Below, piece by piece: positions 24,710 through 34,760 of a stretch of 64,000 bases of DNA. Source of the stretch: Sphagnum compactum (lineage: Eukaryota > Bryophyta > Sphagnopsida > Sphagnales). The position numbers and the translations under genes are program-made. Where the stretch lies: positions 10,075,495 through 10,139,494 of the forward strand of contig OZ234502.1 in the NCBI GenBank assembly GCA_965153455.1, in the 5' to 3' direction. The notes under the pieces are model-generated. The model saw nothing but the letters and a program-made list of their open reading frames with translations, did not search any database and was not told the DNA's origin. The number at the start of each line of letters is the position of its first letter. The stretch's first letter is position 1.

Positions 24710-26233
24710 ATGGCGATAAATCAAACCACCATGCTGTACACTACGGGCGTCGTTGGAGTTTGGCCTGACAACATCGATTGCTCGTTGTTCAGGAACCTCA
24801 CGCTAGTAAAGATGTATTTCATGGTAGTACCTGAAAATCTAACATATTGCTGCGAAGACGGTGTCAGTGCGCTCAGCCTAGTTAACTTCACATATGGTAA
24901 GTACAAAGGGCCGCTAGATCCCCGACCCTATTTCGATCTCGGCATTGTGGAGAATTTTCAGCCGTACTGGAGGTACTGGAATTTCTGGCATGTAGATACA
25001 ACGAACAGTGTTTTCAGTCTCCACTGCGATTACGTGGATATGCATCAGCTGTACGTTCGGAGATTGTCAAGACCTACTCTTACGAATGGAGCGAGATATG
25101 GAGGTGAAATTTTGGGGGTTTTAATGGGAGCGGTCTGGTTACTCGCCCTTTGTCGCTGGCTATTGTGGAAATTGGTATCAAAGTGCTGCAGTAGCTGCCT
25201 TGGGCAAGGTAATCCTAGGGACCCTAATAGGCAAGATCAGCAAGGGAACCCTGGAAAAGCAATATGGATGAGGCCAATATACTGGATTTGGGACCGAATT
25301 TGGATGCGTGGATGGGCGGATCTTTTCCACGACTTCATACATCTGATGTTATTGGCATTGATTGGAAGTTGCATGATGGAGGCCGTGGGCCACTCCAACG
25401 TTCGCTTGTGGCGAGCCTCCGTCATGTTCAACACCGGCGTCCTCTACACTTACCTCACCCTCCTCGTTTTAGTGTCATCTGTCCTTCGCCAACTCTCAAC
25501 GTCCTGGATCTGTTCGGAGCTAATTGTTGCGCTCGCGTCTGAAGAGCGAGCCGGGGACAACCAACAAGACCGAGCCGGGGACAACCGACGAGACCGAGCG
25601 GGGACATCCAACCAGACCGAGCCGGGGACATCCAACCAGACCGAGCCGGGGACATCCCAACCAGACCGAGCCGGGGACAACCGACGAGACCGAGAAAAGG
25701 CCGAGAAGGAAATTCGAGAAATTCGGCGCCAAGTTTGGGTTGCACTCAACAACGCCATAAACAATTGGCGCTGGATGGCAGTGTTTGGCCAAACAGCCGT
25801 CTTGGTGTCAATGGCCAATTACTTGACATTAGTCGACGATGATAGCGGCTCGTCTATGGACGGCGTGGCGGGCATCGTACTAACAACAGTGGCAGCAGCC
25901 TCCACATGGTCTTTTGGGATTTCAACCGTGGTGTTACTCTACGTAGTTCTCTTCGCGATTGTAGACACTTTCTATCGTATGTATCTATGTTGCCCCAGGT
26001 TTGCAGCATCGACATGGGGCTCCATCGCAACATCGTGCAAATCGGCATGGGTCTCCATCGCAAAATCGTGCAAATCGGCATGGGACTCCATCGCAATATC
26101 GTGCAAATTGGCATGGGACTTGGCAGCGAAAGCATGGCATGCCATCAACAGGCAGTTGCGATGGGCCTTCATCGCCAGGGGGGGTAGGCAAGCCGATGAA
26201 AGACAAATTCACAGAACTGAGCATATCGCTTAA
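24710..26233 (+). CDS. Orphan multi-pass membrane protein, 507 aa, intronless
   Basis: I do not recognise a family. The frame is open for 507 codons from ATGGCGATAAATCAAACC to a TAA at 26231. The N-terminal ~130 residues have several N-glycosylation sequons (NQT, NLT, NFT), cysteines and many aromatics, consistent with an extracellular or lumenal domain. Hydrophobic segments follow at about 134-155, 207-226, 240-262, 350-372 and 385-418. Between the third and fourth lies a charged repeat (about 279-328) built on DRAGDNRR and NQTEPGTS units, followed by a helical KAEKEIREIRRQ stretch. After the last segment, an 11-residue repeat SIAxSCKxAWD occurs about three times (residues 434-470). The tail is basic. 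CpG content is much higher than in the surroundings. No signal peptide is obvious. Length, sequons, membrane segments and maintained frame argue for a real protein; expression is unproven. Confidence 0.55.
   Translation: MAINQTTMLYTTGVVGVWPDNIDCSLFRNLTLVKMYFMVVPENLTYCCEDGVSALSLVNFTYGKYKGPLDPRPYFDLGIVENFQPYWRYWNFWHVDTTNSVFSLHCDYVDMHQLYVRRLSRPTLTNGARYGGEILGVLMGAVWLLALCRWLLWKLVSKCCSSCLGQGNPRDPNRQDQQGNPGKAIWMRPIYWIWDRIWMRGWADLFHDFIHLMLLALIGSCMMEAVGHSNVRLWRASVMFNTGVLYTYLTLLVLVSSVLRQLSTSWICSELIVALASEERAGDNQQDRAGDNRRDRAGTSNQTEPGTSNQTEPGTSQPDRAGDNRRDREKAEKEIREIRRQVWVALNNAINNWRWMAVFGQTAVLVSMANYLTLVDDDSGSSMDGVAGIVLTTVAAASTWSFGISTVVLLYVVLFAIVDTFYRMYLCCPRFAASTWGSIATSCKSAWVSIAKSCKSAWDSIAISCKLAWDLAAKAWHAINRQLRWAFIARGGRQADERQIHRTEHIA
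25546..25695 (+). repeat. 24-bp coding minisatellite with compensating indels
   Basis: GACCGAGCCGGGGACAACCG-like units recur about six times inside the membrane protein gene. A C is missing near 25599 (GAGCGGGGACA) and an extra C is present near 25657 (ACATCCCAACC). The intervening units are therefore read one base out of phase (NQTEPGTS instead of DRAGDNRR), and the original frame resumes afterwards. Confidence 0.85.
26007..26120 (+). repeat. 33-bp coding repeat, three copies
   Basis: Units of CTCCATCGCAA-ATCGTGCAAATCGGCATGGG recur with a 33-bp period in frame at the C-terminus of the membrane protein, each encoding an 11-residue unit with one cysteine and one tryptophan. Confidence 0.9.
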
Positions 26234-26475
26234 AAGCAACGCTGATTTGCAAATTGATTTGCTTGAACCAGCTTTATATTACGGTAGAAGGTTTTTTCAA
26301 AAAAATATTAAAATTGTGTAGAAAATTGCAAAGGTTCGTCCCTTTGATATAGACTAGAAGCAGTGAAGAATAATACACAGTGATTGCATTCGTACATTAG
26401 CAACCTTATACTAATCTGTGGGCTTATGTTGATAAGTTTTCCTTTAACTACGTACGTGTTGATCATATATAACAT

Positions 26476-26771
26476 TGAGAGAACATGATTCCTAGCTTTC
26501 TACTGTTGGAATCTATTCTACGTACAACTTCATGTGTTTACTCTGATTCAATGCCTAAGTCACCATTTGAGGTGTGTAAATCTTTCATTTCTTACACCTT
26601 CCCTCTTACCTCAAATGCTCTTCTTTAATTCGTCCGGACTTCTTTATAGTTTTTTTCTTTTGAGTTCCAAGAAATGTCGACATGATCATGCCTAGCTCCA
26701 ATGTCCCTTTGGTGATGCTCCCTCAGTCGCTTTCTTCCAGCAATTTGCTGGAGAGATGTCTTTGGTGACTA
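26476..26771 (+). repeat. ~295-bp direct repeat, copy A (partner 34761-35053)
   Basis: Starts GAGAGAACATGATTCCTAGC and ends GAGATGTCTTTGGTGACTAC. The partner copy is near-identical except for a few substitutions and a 4-5-bp length change. The pair brackets the Helitron cluster. Confidence 0.95.
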
Positions 26772-26945
26772 CCTAGAAGCTCCGAGGTTGCCTGCTGCAC
26801 ACCATCCCTCTACTGAGATTGTAATTTTGTAATATGTACTATCAAATGCACACACACTTGTGCATTAGGCACGGGGTTCAGACTAGCAAATCGACACCTT
26901 GGAAGCTTCGAGGTTGCCTGCTGCACACCATCTCTCTACTAAGTC
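26772..26945 (+). repeat. Duplicated transposon block with Helitron-like 3' end
   Basis: GAGGTTGCCTGCTGCACACC occurs at about 26785 and 26912, and once more (GCCGGCTGC) at about 28193. Between the first two lies TGTAATTTTGTAATATGT and then GTGCATTAGGCAC (an imperfect hairpin) followed 9 bp later by CTAG at about 26883-26886. A short hairpin about 10 bp before CTRR is the hallmark of Helitron 3' ends. Confidence 0.65.
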
Positions 26946-26957
26946 TGACATTGCAGC

Positions 26958-27416
26958 TTTCTGCCCACCAAAAATATTGACGTCAATGAAGTCAACAATG
27001 CAATTCTAGAATTGCTATCCGAAGAATTGCACACGTACATGAGCGCAAATTCTTTGACTCCAATAGAAGAAGGTGCAAGTGATGCTGTAGGAGTTTCAAT
27101 GGATTCATTATATCCTGTGGAATTTCTAAACACTTTGCAATTCAGCGGTATTGCAAATCATAAGCTAGAACTCAAAGTGGGCATGCCAATCCTTTTGTTG
27201 CGCAATCTCAATCAATCAATAGGATTGTGCAATAGTACAAGGTTGATTGTCAAGAGATTGGGTCAACGTGTCATTGAAGCGGAGATCATCACAGGGAACA
27301 ATGTCAGCAAACGTGTGTTCATACCCCGCATCATCATGTCCCCCTCTGAGACTAATTGGCCATTTGTTCTGCGTCGTCGTCAATTTCTTGGTAAACGACG
27401 TCGGGATGTTAAATGA
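26958..27416 (+). pseudogene. Helitron PIF1-like helicase, C-terminal fragment
   Basis: An open frame beginning FCPPKNIDVNEVNNAI and continuing to a TAA after RRRQF matches the C-terminal part of plant Helitron/PIF1-type helicases: the segment NTLQFSGIANHKLELKVGMP, LLRNLNQSIGLCNSTRL and VFIPRI are the usual conserved motifs (superfamily 1 helicase motifs V-VI region). The N-terminal Walker A and B motifs and the Rep domain are absent, so it cannot work alone. The frame is uninterrupted, which suggests a fairly recent insertion. The stop codon abuts a TTAAATGAAGCTTCCCC block found at other Helitron borders here. Confidence 0.8.
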
Positions 27417-27521
27417 AGCTTCCCCTTAATCCGGATGGACAGTAGCTACGGACAGTAGCTAAATAGAGCGAGGACGTCGTGAAGTTTCCCTTTAAGCCGG
27501 ACGGACATTTCATGCATCCCG

Positions 27522-27845
27522 TCATTCGTCTATTACCGGACGAACATTTGACATTCCACCCTTTGACTTGACGTCCTCCTCAAACGGTTCCGGCTTGGAT
27601 CCGTCGCTCTTGGTGAGTCCTCCCTTAGTAGCTCCCGTCTTGAGACGCATCTGCGCATCCTCAAAAGTTGGCCCTTGCTCCTCTTTAGTCTCTTTCACAG
27701 AAGTGTTCTTAGATTCCTTCTTTGGCGACATTCCGATGACAGCTTTTGGTGTTCGCAACGTTTGTACCAACTCCAAATAACACATATACCTCCTTAAATA
27801 ACACTCCGCATGAACAGCGACACTTGGTTCTGCAATGACCTTCAA
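27522..27845 (-). pseudogene. Possible short gag-like retroelement fragment
   Basis: An open frame of 107 codons contains MSPKKESKNTSVKE and then RLKTGATKG...KPEPF, loosely like the start of the gag at 19.7 kb (MAPKKN...LKTGASKG...F). It is short and lacks any diagnostic motif, so this is only a suggestion. Confidence 0.25.
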
Positions 27846-28304
27846 CTCTCAAGCCTAATGAGTACTTTGAGAAGGACAAATTAACATACAAAAATTCTAG
27901 AGATATTCAGAAAAACAAATTTTGAAAAGGGATTTGCATGAGCTGATAGAGTGTCCCCGGCTCATGCATTTCCCTTTTTTGTTTCATGTTTAAGTGTTTA
28001 CAAAAAGTTTCCAATTCTTAAAGTGTTTTCCTGTTTTTTTTTTTTTTTCTAATTTTTTCCCTTTTTAAAAAATATATTTGTTCTGTTTGGATGGATGACG
28101 GGACGGATGACGGGATGGACGATGGGATAGATTCAGGGGAAGCTTCATTTCATCCCAACATCGTCCATGCAAATCGACACCCTGGAAGCTCCGAGGTTGC
28201 CGGCTGCACACCATCCCTCTACTGAGTCTGACACTGTAGCTTTCTGCCCACCAAGAATGGGTTGAACTTTCATGCTTGGAGAGAACCAAGCAGCTCAACA
28301 TCAA

Positions 28305-29370
28305 AGTGTAGAGTTATGCATAAGGTATGAACAAAAGCCCAGTCCTTACAATTTGCACACCAAAACAAAAATTGGGAGGTGGGTTGCGGGTGGGAGGGAA
28401 TTGAAGAGGTCATGGTGAAGAGGCCACTAGGTTCTTCTGTACCTCACATGGTCCAACAAGCCACTGGAAGAATGGCATTATAATAGCTGCATTGACTTCT
28501 GCAGACCACTTTGTCGGAGGAAACAACTTGCGAAACTGCATACAAGAAAAAGGACGTCTATCAGTCCATCACCAAAAAACATAAGCCAGAGGCAAAAGCT
28601 TCTCTTTGCAAATGCAACACCAATGTCACAGAGGTGCAAATGGAGCATGAAGCTCAACTTGGCTTCGGTATTCAATGTGCAGTCACAAAACCCATGAGCA
28701 GAAAAAATCTACTCTTGGGTTCGGTACAATAGTGTTGTTCTATACATAGTCAGTCCATAACAATGCAATCAAGATGAAGATTTCACAATGTTGCTCATCA
28801 CAATACGACATTCAAAGTCATGGGTTACATGGGTTTCATGAAGAAGATGTGGTAACTGTTTCTGGAGCTTTGGATGGAAGAATTGACAGAAGGACTTGGC
28901 GCACAACTGCCCTTTGCTCCAGAGCTGTTCGTCCCTGCATTATTTTCTTGGAGATGTCCACAAAGCCTTCGTATCCCTCCAGTTGAGTGGACTTTCTTGT
29001 TGCACTCAAAGAATCACAGTTTTCTTATTACCAGTAGTGCCAATCTAGATTGCAGTAGTTTCCACTCTTCATGTACGCATGATGTTCATGATGAACTCTT
29101 CAACAACAACAAGAACAATAAGCATAAGAAAGAGATTTTTTCCTGCCCAATGGAATCACAAGGACGCTTACCCAATCTCAGGAATTCGAAAAGGAGAATG
29201 AAGGAAAGATGAAAAGGTGAAATGGGTTACTAGTAATCTGCCGCATCTTTGCACCAAATAGAGCCATGAAAGTTTTGTCAAATGGAGAGTCGTTGTAGCG
29301 CGTGATTTCCCCCATAGGCGCTGGCTTGGCCGTCGGCTCCGCCAGTCCACAACGCACCACTCGCACCTGC
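28305..29370. other. Unassigned sequence inside the Helitron cluster
   Basis: Short open frames occur on the plus strand (28511-28732 and 28874-29212), the second about 112 codons, lysine- and asparagine-rich at its end. I recognise neither. They could be captured host gene pieces. Confidence 0.3.
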
Positions 29371-29485
29371 CTGCTGCATGCATCCCGTCATCCGTCTATT
29401 ACCAGACGAACATTTCATCCATCTTGTCATCCGTCTATTTAAGCCGGACGGACAGTTCAAGCATCCCGTCATCCGTCTGTTTTGT

Positions 29486-29750
29486 GCTTGCAGGAATCAA
29501 CAAGACCTCAAGCAAGTAAGAAATCTGTTATGTGCATGCAGGAATCAACGACACCTCAAGCAAGTAAGAAATCTGTTCTATGCATGCAGGAATCAACGAC
29601 ACCTCAAGCAAGCAAGAAATTTGTTCTACTCTTGCAGGAATCAACAACACCTCAAGCAAGCAAGAAATCTGTTCTGCTCTTGCTGGAATCAACAACACCT
29701 GGAGCAAGTAAGAAATTTGTTCTATTCTTGTAGGAATCAATAACACCTTG
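29486..29750. repeat. 48-bp minisatellite, 5-6 copies
   Basis: CAGGAATCAA recurs at 29491, 29539, 29587 and 29635, with variant copies (CTGGAATC, TAGGAATC) at 29683 and 29731: exactly 48 bp each time. Each unit also carries ACACCTCAAGCAAG and AAGAAATCTGTTCT. Because the period is a multiple of three, frames on both strands stay open for about 90-120 codons; these are not genes. Confidence 0.95.
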
Positions 29751-30246
29751 AGAAATGAATTATTAGTCGAGATGTTAAATGAAGCTTCCCCTAAATCCGT
29801 TCGTCCCGTCATCCATCCGGACGGATGCAGCTATGTCATCCCCACTATTTAAAATAGAAGCATAAGGGCTTCCACGTGACACATCATTTTAGCTTATATA
29901 TGTGACAATCAGAAAAGAAAACCACCAAAAGAGAAGGGCCAGTGTGTTCAAATGTAAGTTAACTCCCATTTTAGAAAGTATCTTCTTAGCATGCCAACTA
30001 AGGCTCATGCAAACCTGCCTAGATAGAAGAGCACCACCTCCTGAGCAAAAAACCCCTCCTTCAACCTGGAATAAAAATGTTGTGCCCTCCCTAGTCCATG
30101 GTATGGAATTAAAGGGAGGTGCTATTGGGAACACCCTTAGGGACCACATTGGGAACTTGAAAGGAACATGTTGGGAACAAACAAAATATGAAAAAAAAAA
30201 TCCTTCCCCCCAAACCCAAAACTTAAAAAAAATTGGGCCTTTTGAG

Positions 30247-30860
30247 TGCATGCTGAGCCTTCCCATTGGTTGCATGAAATTTTCTATTTCCAAAACTATT
30301 CGTCACCATATAAACTGGGGGTACTTATTTAGTATTAAGGATGCCATATTTACCAGGGTTAGAAACATCCTAAAAAATTTTAGGGTTTTTACCAATGTCG
30401 GTGCCGGTTCACCTTTCACAAGTAGTGCAAACATCAAGATTTTCAGCGGCTAGGGTCTTGATAGATACATGCGGAATGTCCTATATAAAGAGGTTTTGGA
30501 AATGTAGTTTGTAATTGTAATTTTGTAATATGTGCTGTCAAATGCACGCTGAGCCTTCCCATTGGCTACATGAAATTTCTATTTCCAAAACTGTTCATCA
30601 CCATATAAACTTGGGGTACTTATTTAGTATTAAGGATCCCATATTTACTAGGGTTAGAAGCATCCTAAAAAATTTCAGGGTTTTTACCAGTGTGCGTGCC
30701 GGTTCACCCGTCACAAGTAGTGCAAACATCAAGATTTTCAACGGCCAGGGTTTCGATAGATACATGTGAAATGTTTGGAAATGTAGTTTGTAATTGTAAT
30801 TTTGTAATATGTGTCAAATGCACACACACCTGTGCATTAGGCACGGGGTTCAAACATGAA
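30247..30860 (+). repeat. ~297-bp tandem duplication inside the Helitron cluster
   Basis: GCTGAGCCTTCCCATTGG occurs at about 30252 and 30548. About 225 bp is shared, including GTACTTATTTAGTATTAAGGA and CACAAGTAGTGCAAACATCA. Each copy is followed by TGTAATTGTAATTTTGTAAT, and the second continues into GTGCATTAGGCACGGGG, a Helitron 3'-end-like hairpin at about 30833-30849. Confidence 0.9.
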
Positions 30861-31329
30861 ATGTCCGTCCGGCTTAAATAGACGAATGACGGGATGGATG
30901 AAATGACCGTCCGGTTGGATTACGGGACGGATTAAGGGGAAGCTTCTACGACATCCTTTACTACATATAAATCCAATCAATACGAAGGAAGACAGAGTTG
31001 GACAAATGACGGGATGCATGAAATGTCCGTCCGGTTGGATGACGGGACGGATTAAGGGGAAGCTTCTGACGTCCTTTAATAAGCCGTTGATCTCACACGC
31101 AACCACGTTGGGTCCCAATGGGAAACCTCGCACATCTTGTTGCAGCCATGGCGGCGATCAAGGGCCAATCTAGCAGCAGCTTTGTCATCACAATAGAGTT
31201 AAGGTTCTGCCACGCGCAACTATAAGAGAGAGAGGACCTCCTCTATCGATCTACAATGTTCTCAGTTTCGTCATCAGCTGTGTGCAATCTCTCTCTCAAT
31301 ATAGTTTTGTAATTTCTCCTTCTGGAAGT

Positions 31330-31570
31330 CAGCTTGTTGAACATTCTGAATAAGTTGATTATGCACTTGAATGAGTTTGGTTGCTTGCCCCATTGAACAT
31401 TCCGGATATGTTAGTTACATACTGGGATAGGTTTGTTACGTACTGGAATGGGTTTGGTTCCCTCCTCCCATTGAACATTCTGGACAGGTTGGTTACACAC
31501 TGGAATGGGTTGGGTTTGGTTCCCTCCACCATTTGAACATTTTGGACAGGTTGGTTACGCACTGGAACCC
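31330..31570. repeat. Degenerate ~60-bp tandem repeat
   Basis: TTGAACATTC/T recurs at about 31336, 31393, 31471 and 31533, with GGTTGGTTACGCACTGGAA-like and GGGTTTGGTTCCCTCC-like words between. Spacing is uneven (57, 78, 62 bp), so the array is old. It ends against a minus-strand Helitron-like 3' hairpin at about 31567-31590. Confidence 0.8.
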
Positions 31571-32825
31571 CGTGCCTAATGCACAGGTGTGTTATTTCAA
31601 CAATGTTTGGTTCATGTTTTAGTTTTTTTTCAAAACTTTTATCTTTTTTAAGTATGGTTTTTTTTCTCTTTCTTTTGCTCTATGTTTGGTTTCTTATTTT
31701 TTGTCATTTATTTTTAAATTTTCTTTTAAGATTATTTTACTGTATTTCCTTTTTTTGTTTCATGTTTAAGTGTTTACAAAAAATTTCTAATTGTTAAAGT
31801 ATTTTTCTGTTTTTATTTTATTTTTAGTTCTTTCCCTTTTAAAAAAATATATTTGTGCTGTTTGGATGGATGACGGGACGGATGACGGGATGGATGAAAA
31901 TCAATATACCTGCCCAACACTGGTTTCTTTTTTCTTTTCTTTGGTTACTTTCCAGTTTCCATTTCTTGCTCTTTTGTGTAATTGAACTAAATTTTTTGCC
32001 AGGTTTACATCAGTTTTTAAGCACCCAGAAGATAGGCAAACTCAAATACATTTTATTCATATAGCTTCTTCACCTTTGTCTAGGGTTACATTTAACTTGA
32101 GAAATGTTAAATTTGGACTCAAGAGGACATGATTTAATCTCAAAATGGTATCTAGGCCCGATTTTTCATGAGGGCCTGGGCCTAAATTACTCATGGGCCC
32201 AAGATTGAATGTTGTGAACCAACAATTGAACTCAACAAAGTCAAGTCGAGGGTTTGCGAGAAGAAGAGGAGACGGTAGAAGAAAAAGCTCAGACCACCAT
32301 CGGACCTGTCTCTCTCCCTTTGGCTTTTATGCGTCCTTATCGAGAGGCTAAACCGAGAGGTCAAACCCACATGCCAAAATGTAATTACCACGTTCAGACA
32401 ACAGTATGGAAGACGACTATAGATTCACCAATGAAAAAAAACTATGTGTCATATCTCCTGTCCTCTTTCACTATGAGCGATCGTCCATTATTGGGAGAAT
32501 GTGAAACGGCTTCCCCAATAGAAATGATGAGAATTGAAAAAAATCCCAAAAGACTCACCGTCTGAAAACGGTTATCGAAACTCAACGGGCGTTCTTCGTA
32601 CCGGGTCAAGTCAGTCAAGTCTTCAGGGCATTTTTCGCGTCCTCTGGATTTTGACAAAACAGAACTGGCCAGAGTTCAAATTCTGCCGTATAATATGACC
32701 TCAATCTGTGCGGAATCAATCACCTACCTGGCGTACATACACTGACATTTTGGGACGTGGATCATTTCGGTCCACGTCCCCAAAAACCACTGTCCGTCCG
32801 GATTAAGGGGAAGCTTCATTCTTCC

Positions 32826-32864
32826 TTTAATATATACTAGTTTGAGCCCCGTGCATAATGCACA
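32826..32864 (-). mobile_element. Helitron 3' end abutting a Helitron 5'-like end
   Basis: Read on the minus strand, the hairpin GTGCATTATGCAC is followed by 10 bp and CTAG, the canonical 3' end of a Helitron. It is immediately followed by TATATATTAAAGGAAGAATG and AAGCTTCCCC, the AT-rich start seen at other element borders in this cluster (for example at 34749). This is a head-to-tail junction. Confidence 0.6.
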
Positions 32865-33371
32865 AGTGTGTGTATTTGACGGTACATATTACAAAATGAT
32901 GCTCAATGATATTGGTGTCGTAGTTACTTTGTTTATTTTAAATAAAAAATCTAGTATGAAATTTCCAACATATTCATATGCAGAAACCCCTTCCTATCCA
33001 GTACATTAAGGCGAAGGAGCAGAGGAGCACAACCAAGAATATTTAGCTACTGGTTTACGGTAATTGCTCCAAAATTTCTATTACCCTACTATTCATCTTC
33101 CACCTTGACAAAGATTGCTGTGCAAAAATATGAGCTTTTGCTGCAAGCTCAAGGATGACATATGTAGAGTGAAGCTTTCCAATGTGGTTAAGGAAGAATA
33201 ATATGAAATCACCTGCAATTATACCCATATGACAACAGAGGTGAACTGACTGTAGAAGCAAAGTCCTGCAAAAACAAAAAAACCACCCTGAACCTGTATG
33301 AATATAAGAACATAACTCAAGAATCGATGTAGAAATTTCCAACATATTCATATGCAGAAACCCCCCAACAT

Positions 33372-33623
33372 ATGTTGAACCTGGAAAGCTCACAGCAACT
33401 GGCAGCTATGAACAATACGGAGCACCACGTCAAGTCGAATATGATCATCAACGCTGGTGCTGCATCCAAACACAACGATCAGGTAAGTATTTGAATGAGA
33501 GTTTTCATTACCACATAATATTGTATAAAGTCTAACTGCTACGGGTCATGATGTACGTGCGATCAACTACCGATGGTGCAGGATGAAGCAGTGCAGAAGA
33601 GCTTATACCCACAACATCGTTAA
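33372..33623 (+). CDS. Possible two-exon small ORF, unidentified
   Basis: ATG at 33372 opens a frame of 37 codons (start MLNLESSQQLAAMNN) ending at a perfect donor, CAG|GTAAGT (33482/33483). An acceptor at 33581/33582 (GGTGCAG) resumes in phase 0 and reaches TAA at 33621-33623, giving 50 residues in total. On the opposite strand the same DNA encodes a polyglutamine run (about 33620-33660). Splice signals are good, but there is no family match, so this may be a fragment of a captured gene. Confidence 0.2.
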
Positions 33624-33999
33624 GCTGCTGTTGCTGTTGCTGCTGTTGTTGCTGTTGCCGGATTGCCACATGACGTGAATTTGCACTAGATCAGGAGATT
33701 GTCGACATTGAAAGCTCATGCGGCAACAAGTAGCTCTGGTGATGAGGAGGAGGAGATTCTGATGGAAATAATTCTCTACAACTTTGACCATGCAGACTAT
33801 GTGGATCCTGTACCTGCTGAAGCAAAGCCGCATCGTCTTGGAAAATAATGAGTTGCGAAAGCCATGTGTAAGTTCCTCTTAATATAGCTTCTACAAAGTG
33901 TAAGTGCAGGGTTGCATCATCAAGTGCACCATCCCACCACACTTGTACACACTGTTGCTAGCCCTATCAGACGTGTGCCACAGATGCAGCAGACGACAA

Positions 34000-34560
34000 C
34001 CTCTTGCGACCTTTTCAATCTGTGTTTTTGTGTGTGTGTGTGTGTGCGTGCATGCACGTCTGTCTGTTTTCTTTGAGAATCTAAATAGCCGGAATTGCCA
34101 TCCTTACTGTCTCGCTCGCCGTCTTTCTTGATCATCTGCTCTTTTGCGTGCGCGCTTGCACGTGTGTCTGTTCTCTTTGTGAATAGAATAGTAAGAAAGG
34201 CCTAATGCACATGTGTGTGTTTAAAATAAATCAAACATGCACCTAAAACTGGTGGGTCTTTGCCGGTCCTAACCCACCCCATCCGGCTTAAATAGACGGC
34301 TAATGGGATGGATGAATTAAAAAATTAAAAATTTATATATATATATATATATAATTATTTTTCATTTTTCTATTTTATTATTATTATTATAAACAAAAAA
34401 AAAACACCGAAAACAGAGAACGAAAAAAAAAATGAAAAAAAAAGACCACGTCCTCTGTACAGGAAATCTTGGGGGAGGCCCCCCTGGGGCCGGGCATGAG
34501 GGGGCGGGGGGGGGGGGTTATTTATTTCTGCCAGGGTTTTCTTCCCTGTATGATGCCAGC
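34000..34560. other. Microsatellites and G-run
   Basis: A (GT)n run at about 34029-34046, an (AT)n run at about 34332-34352, and a run of twelve or more G at about 34506-34517. No gene. Confidence 0.8.
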
Positions 34561-34760
34561 CATGGATGGATGACAGGACGGATGGATGGACGGGTCGAAC
34601 GGATGGAGGAAATGTTCGTCCGGTTGGATGACGGGACGGATGACGGACATGGGAAAGTCACGCCCTCGCTATATTTAGGGCCGGACGGATTTAGGGGAAG
34701 CTTCATTCGTCCGGCTTCAGGGGAAGCTTCATTGTTCCTTTACTATATGTAATAATAATT

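Larger units (their letters stand above)
26772..34750. mobile_element. Nested Helitron-derived cluster
   Basis: The region is packed with related blocks: words of the form GACGGGATGGATGAAATG, TCCGTCCGGCTTAAATAGAC and GATTAAGGGGAAGCTTC (or their complements) occur at about 27415-27545, 28090-28150, 29380-29480, 29780-29826, 30860-30950, 31000-31070, 31860-31890, 32790-32820, 34280-34310 and 34560-34740. Helitron-type 3' ends (hairpin around GTGCATTA-GCAC) occur in both orientations at about 26860, 30835, 31570 (minus), 32850 (minus) and 34200 (minus, degenerate). A PIF1-like helicase fragment lies inside. No Rep (HUH nuclease) motif was found, so the copies here look non-autonomous and nested. 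Confidence 0.6.

Noticed and set aside
29378-29812. ORFs of 83-121 codons on both strands
   Set aside because: They exist because the 48-bp repeat unit is a multiple of three; no motif and no start context.
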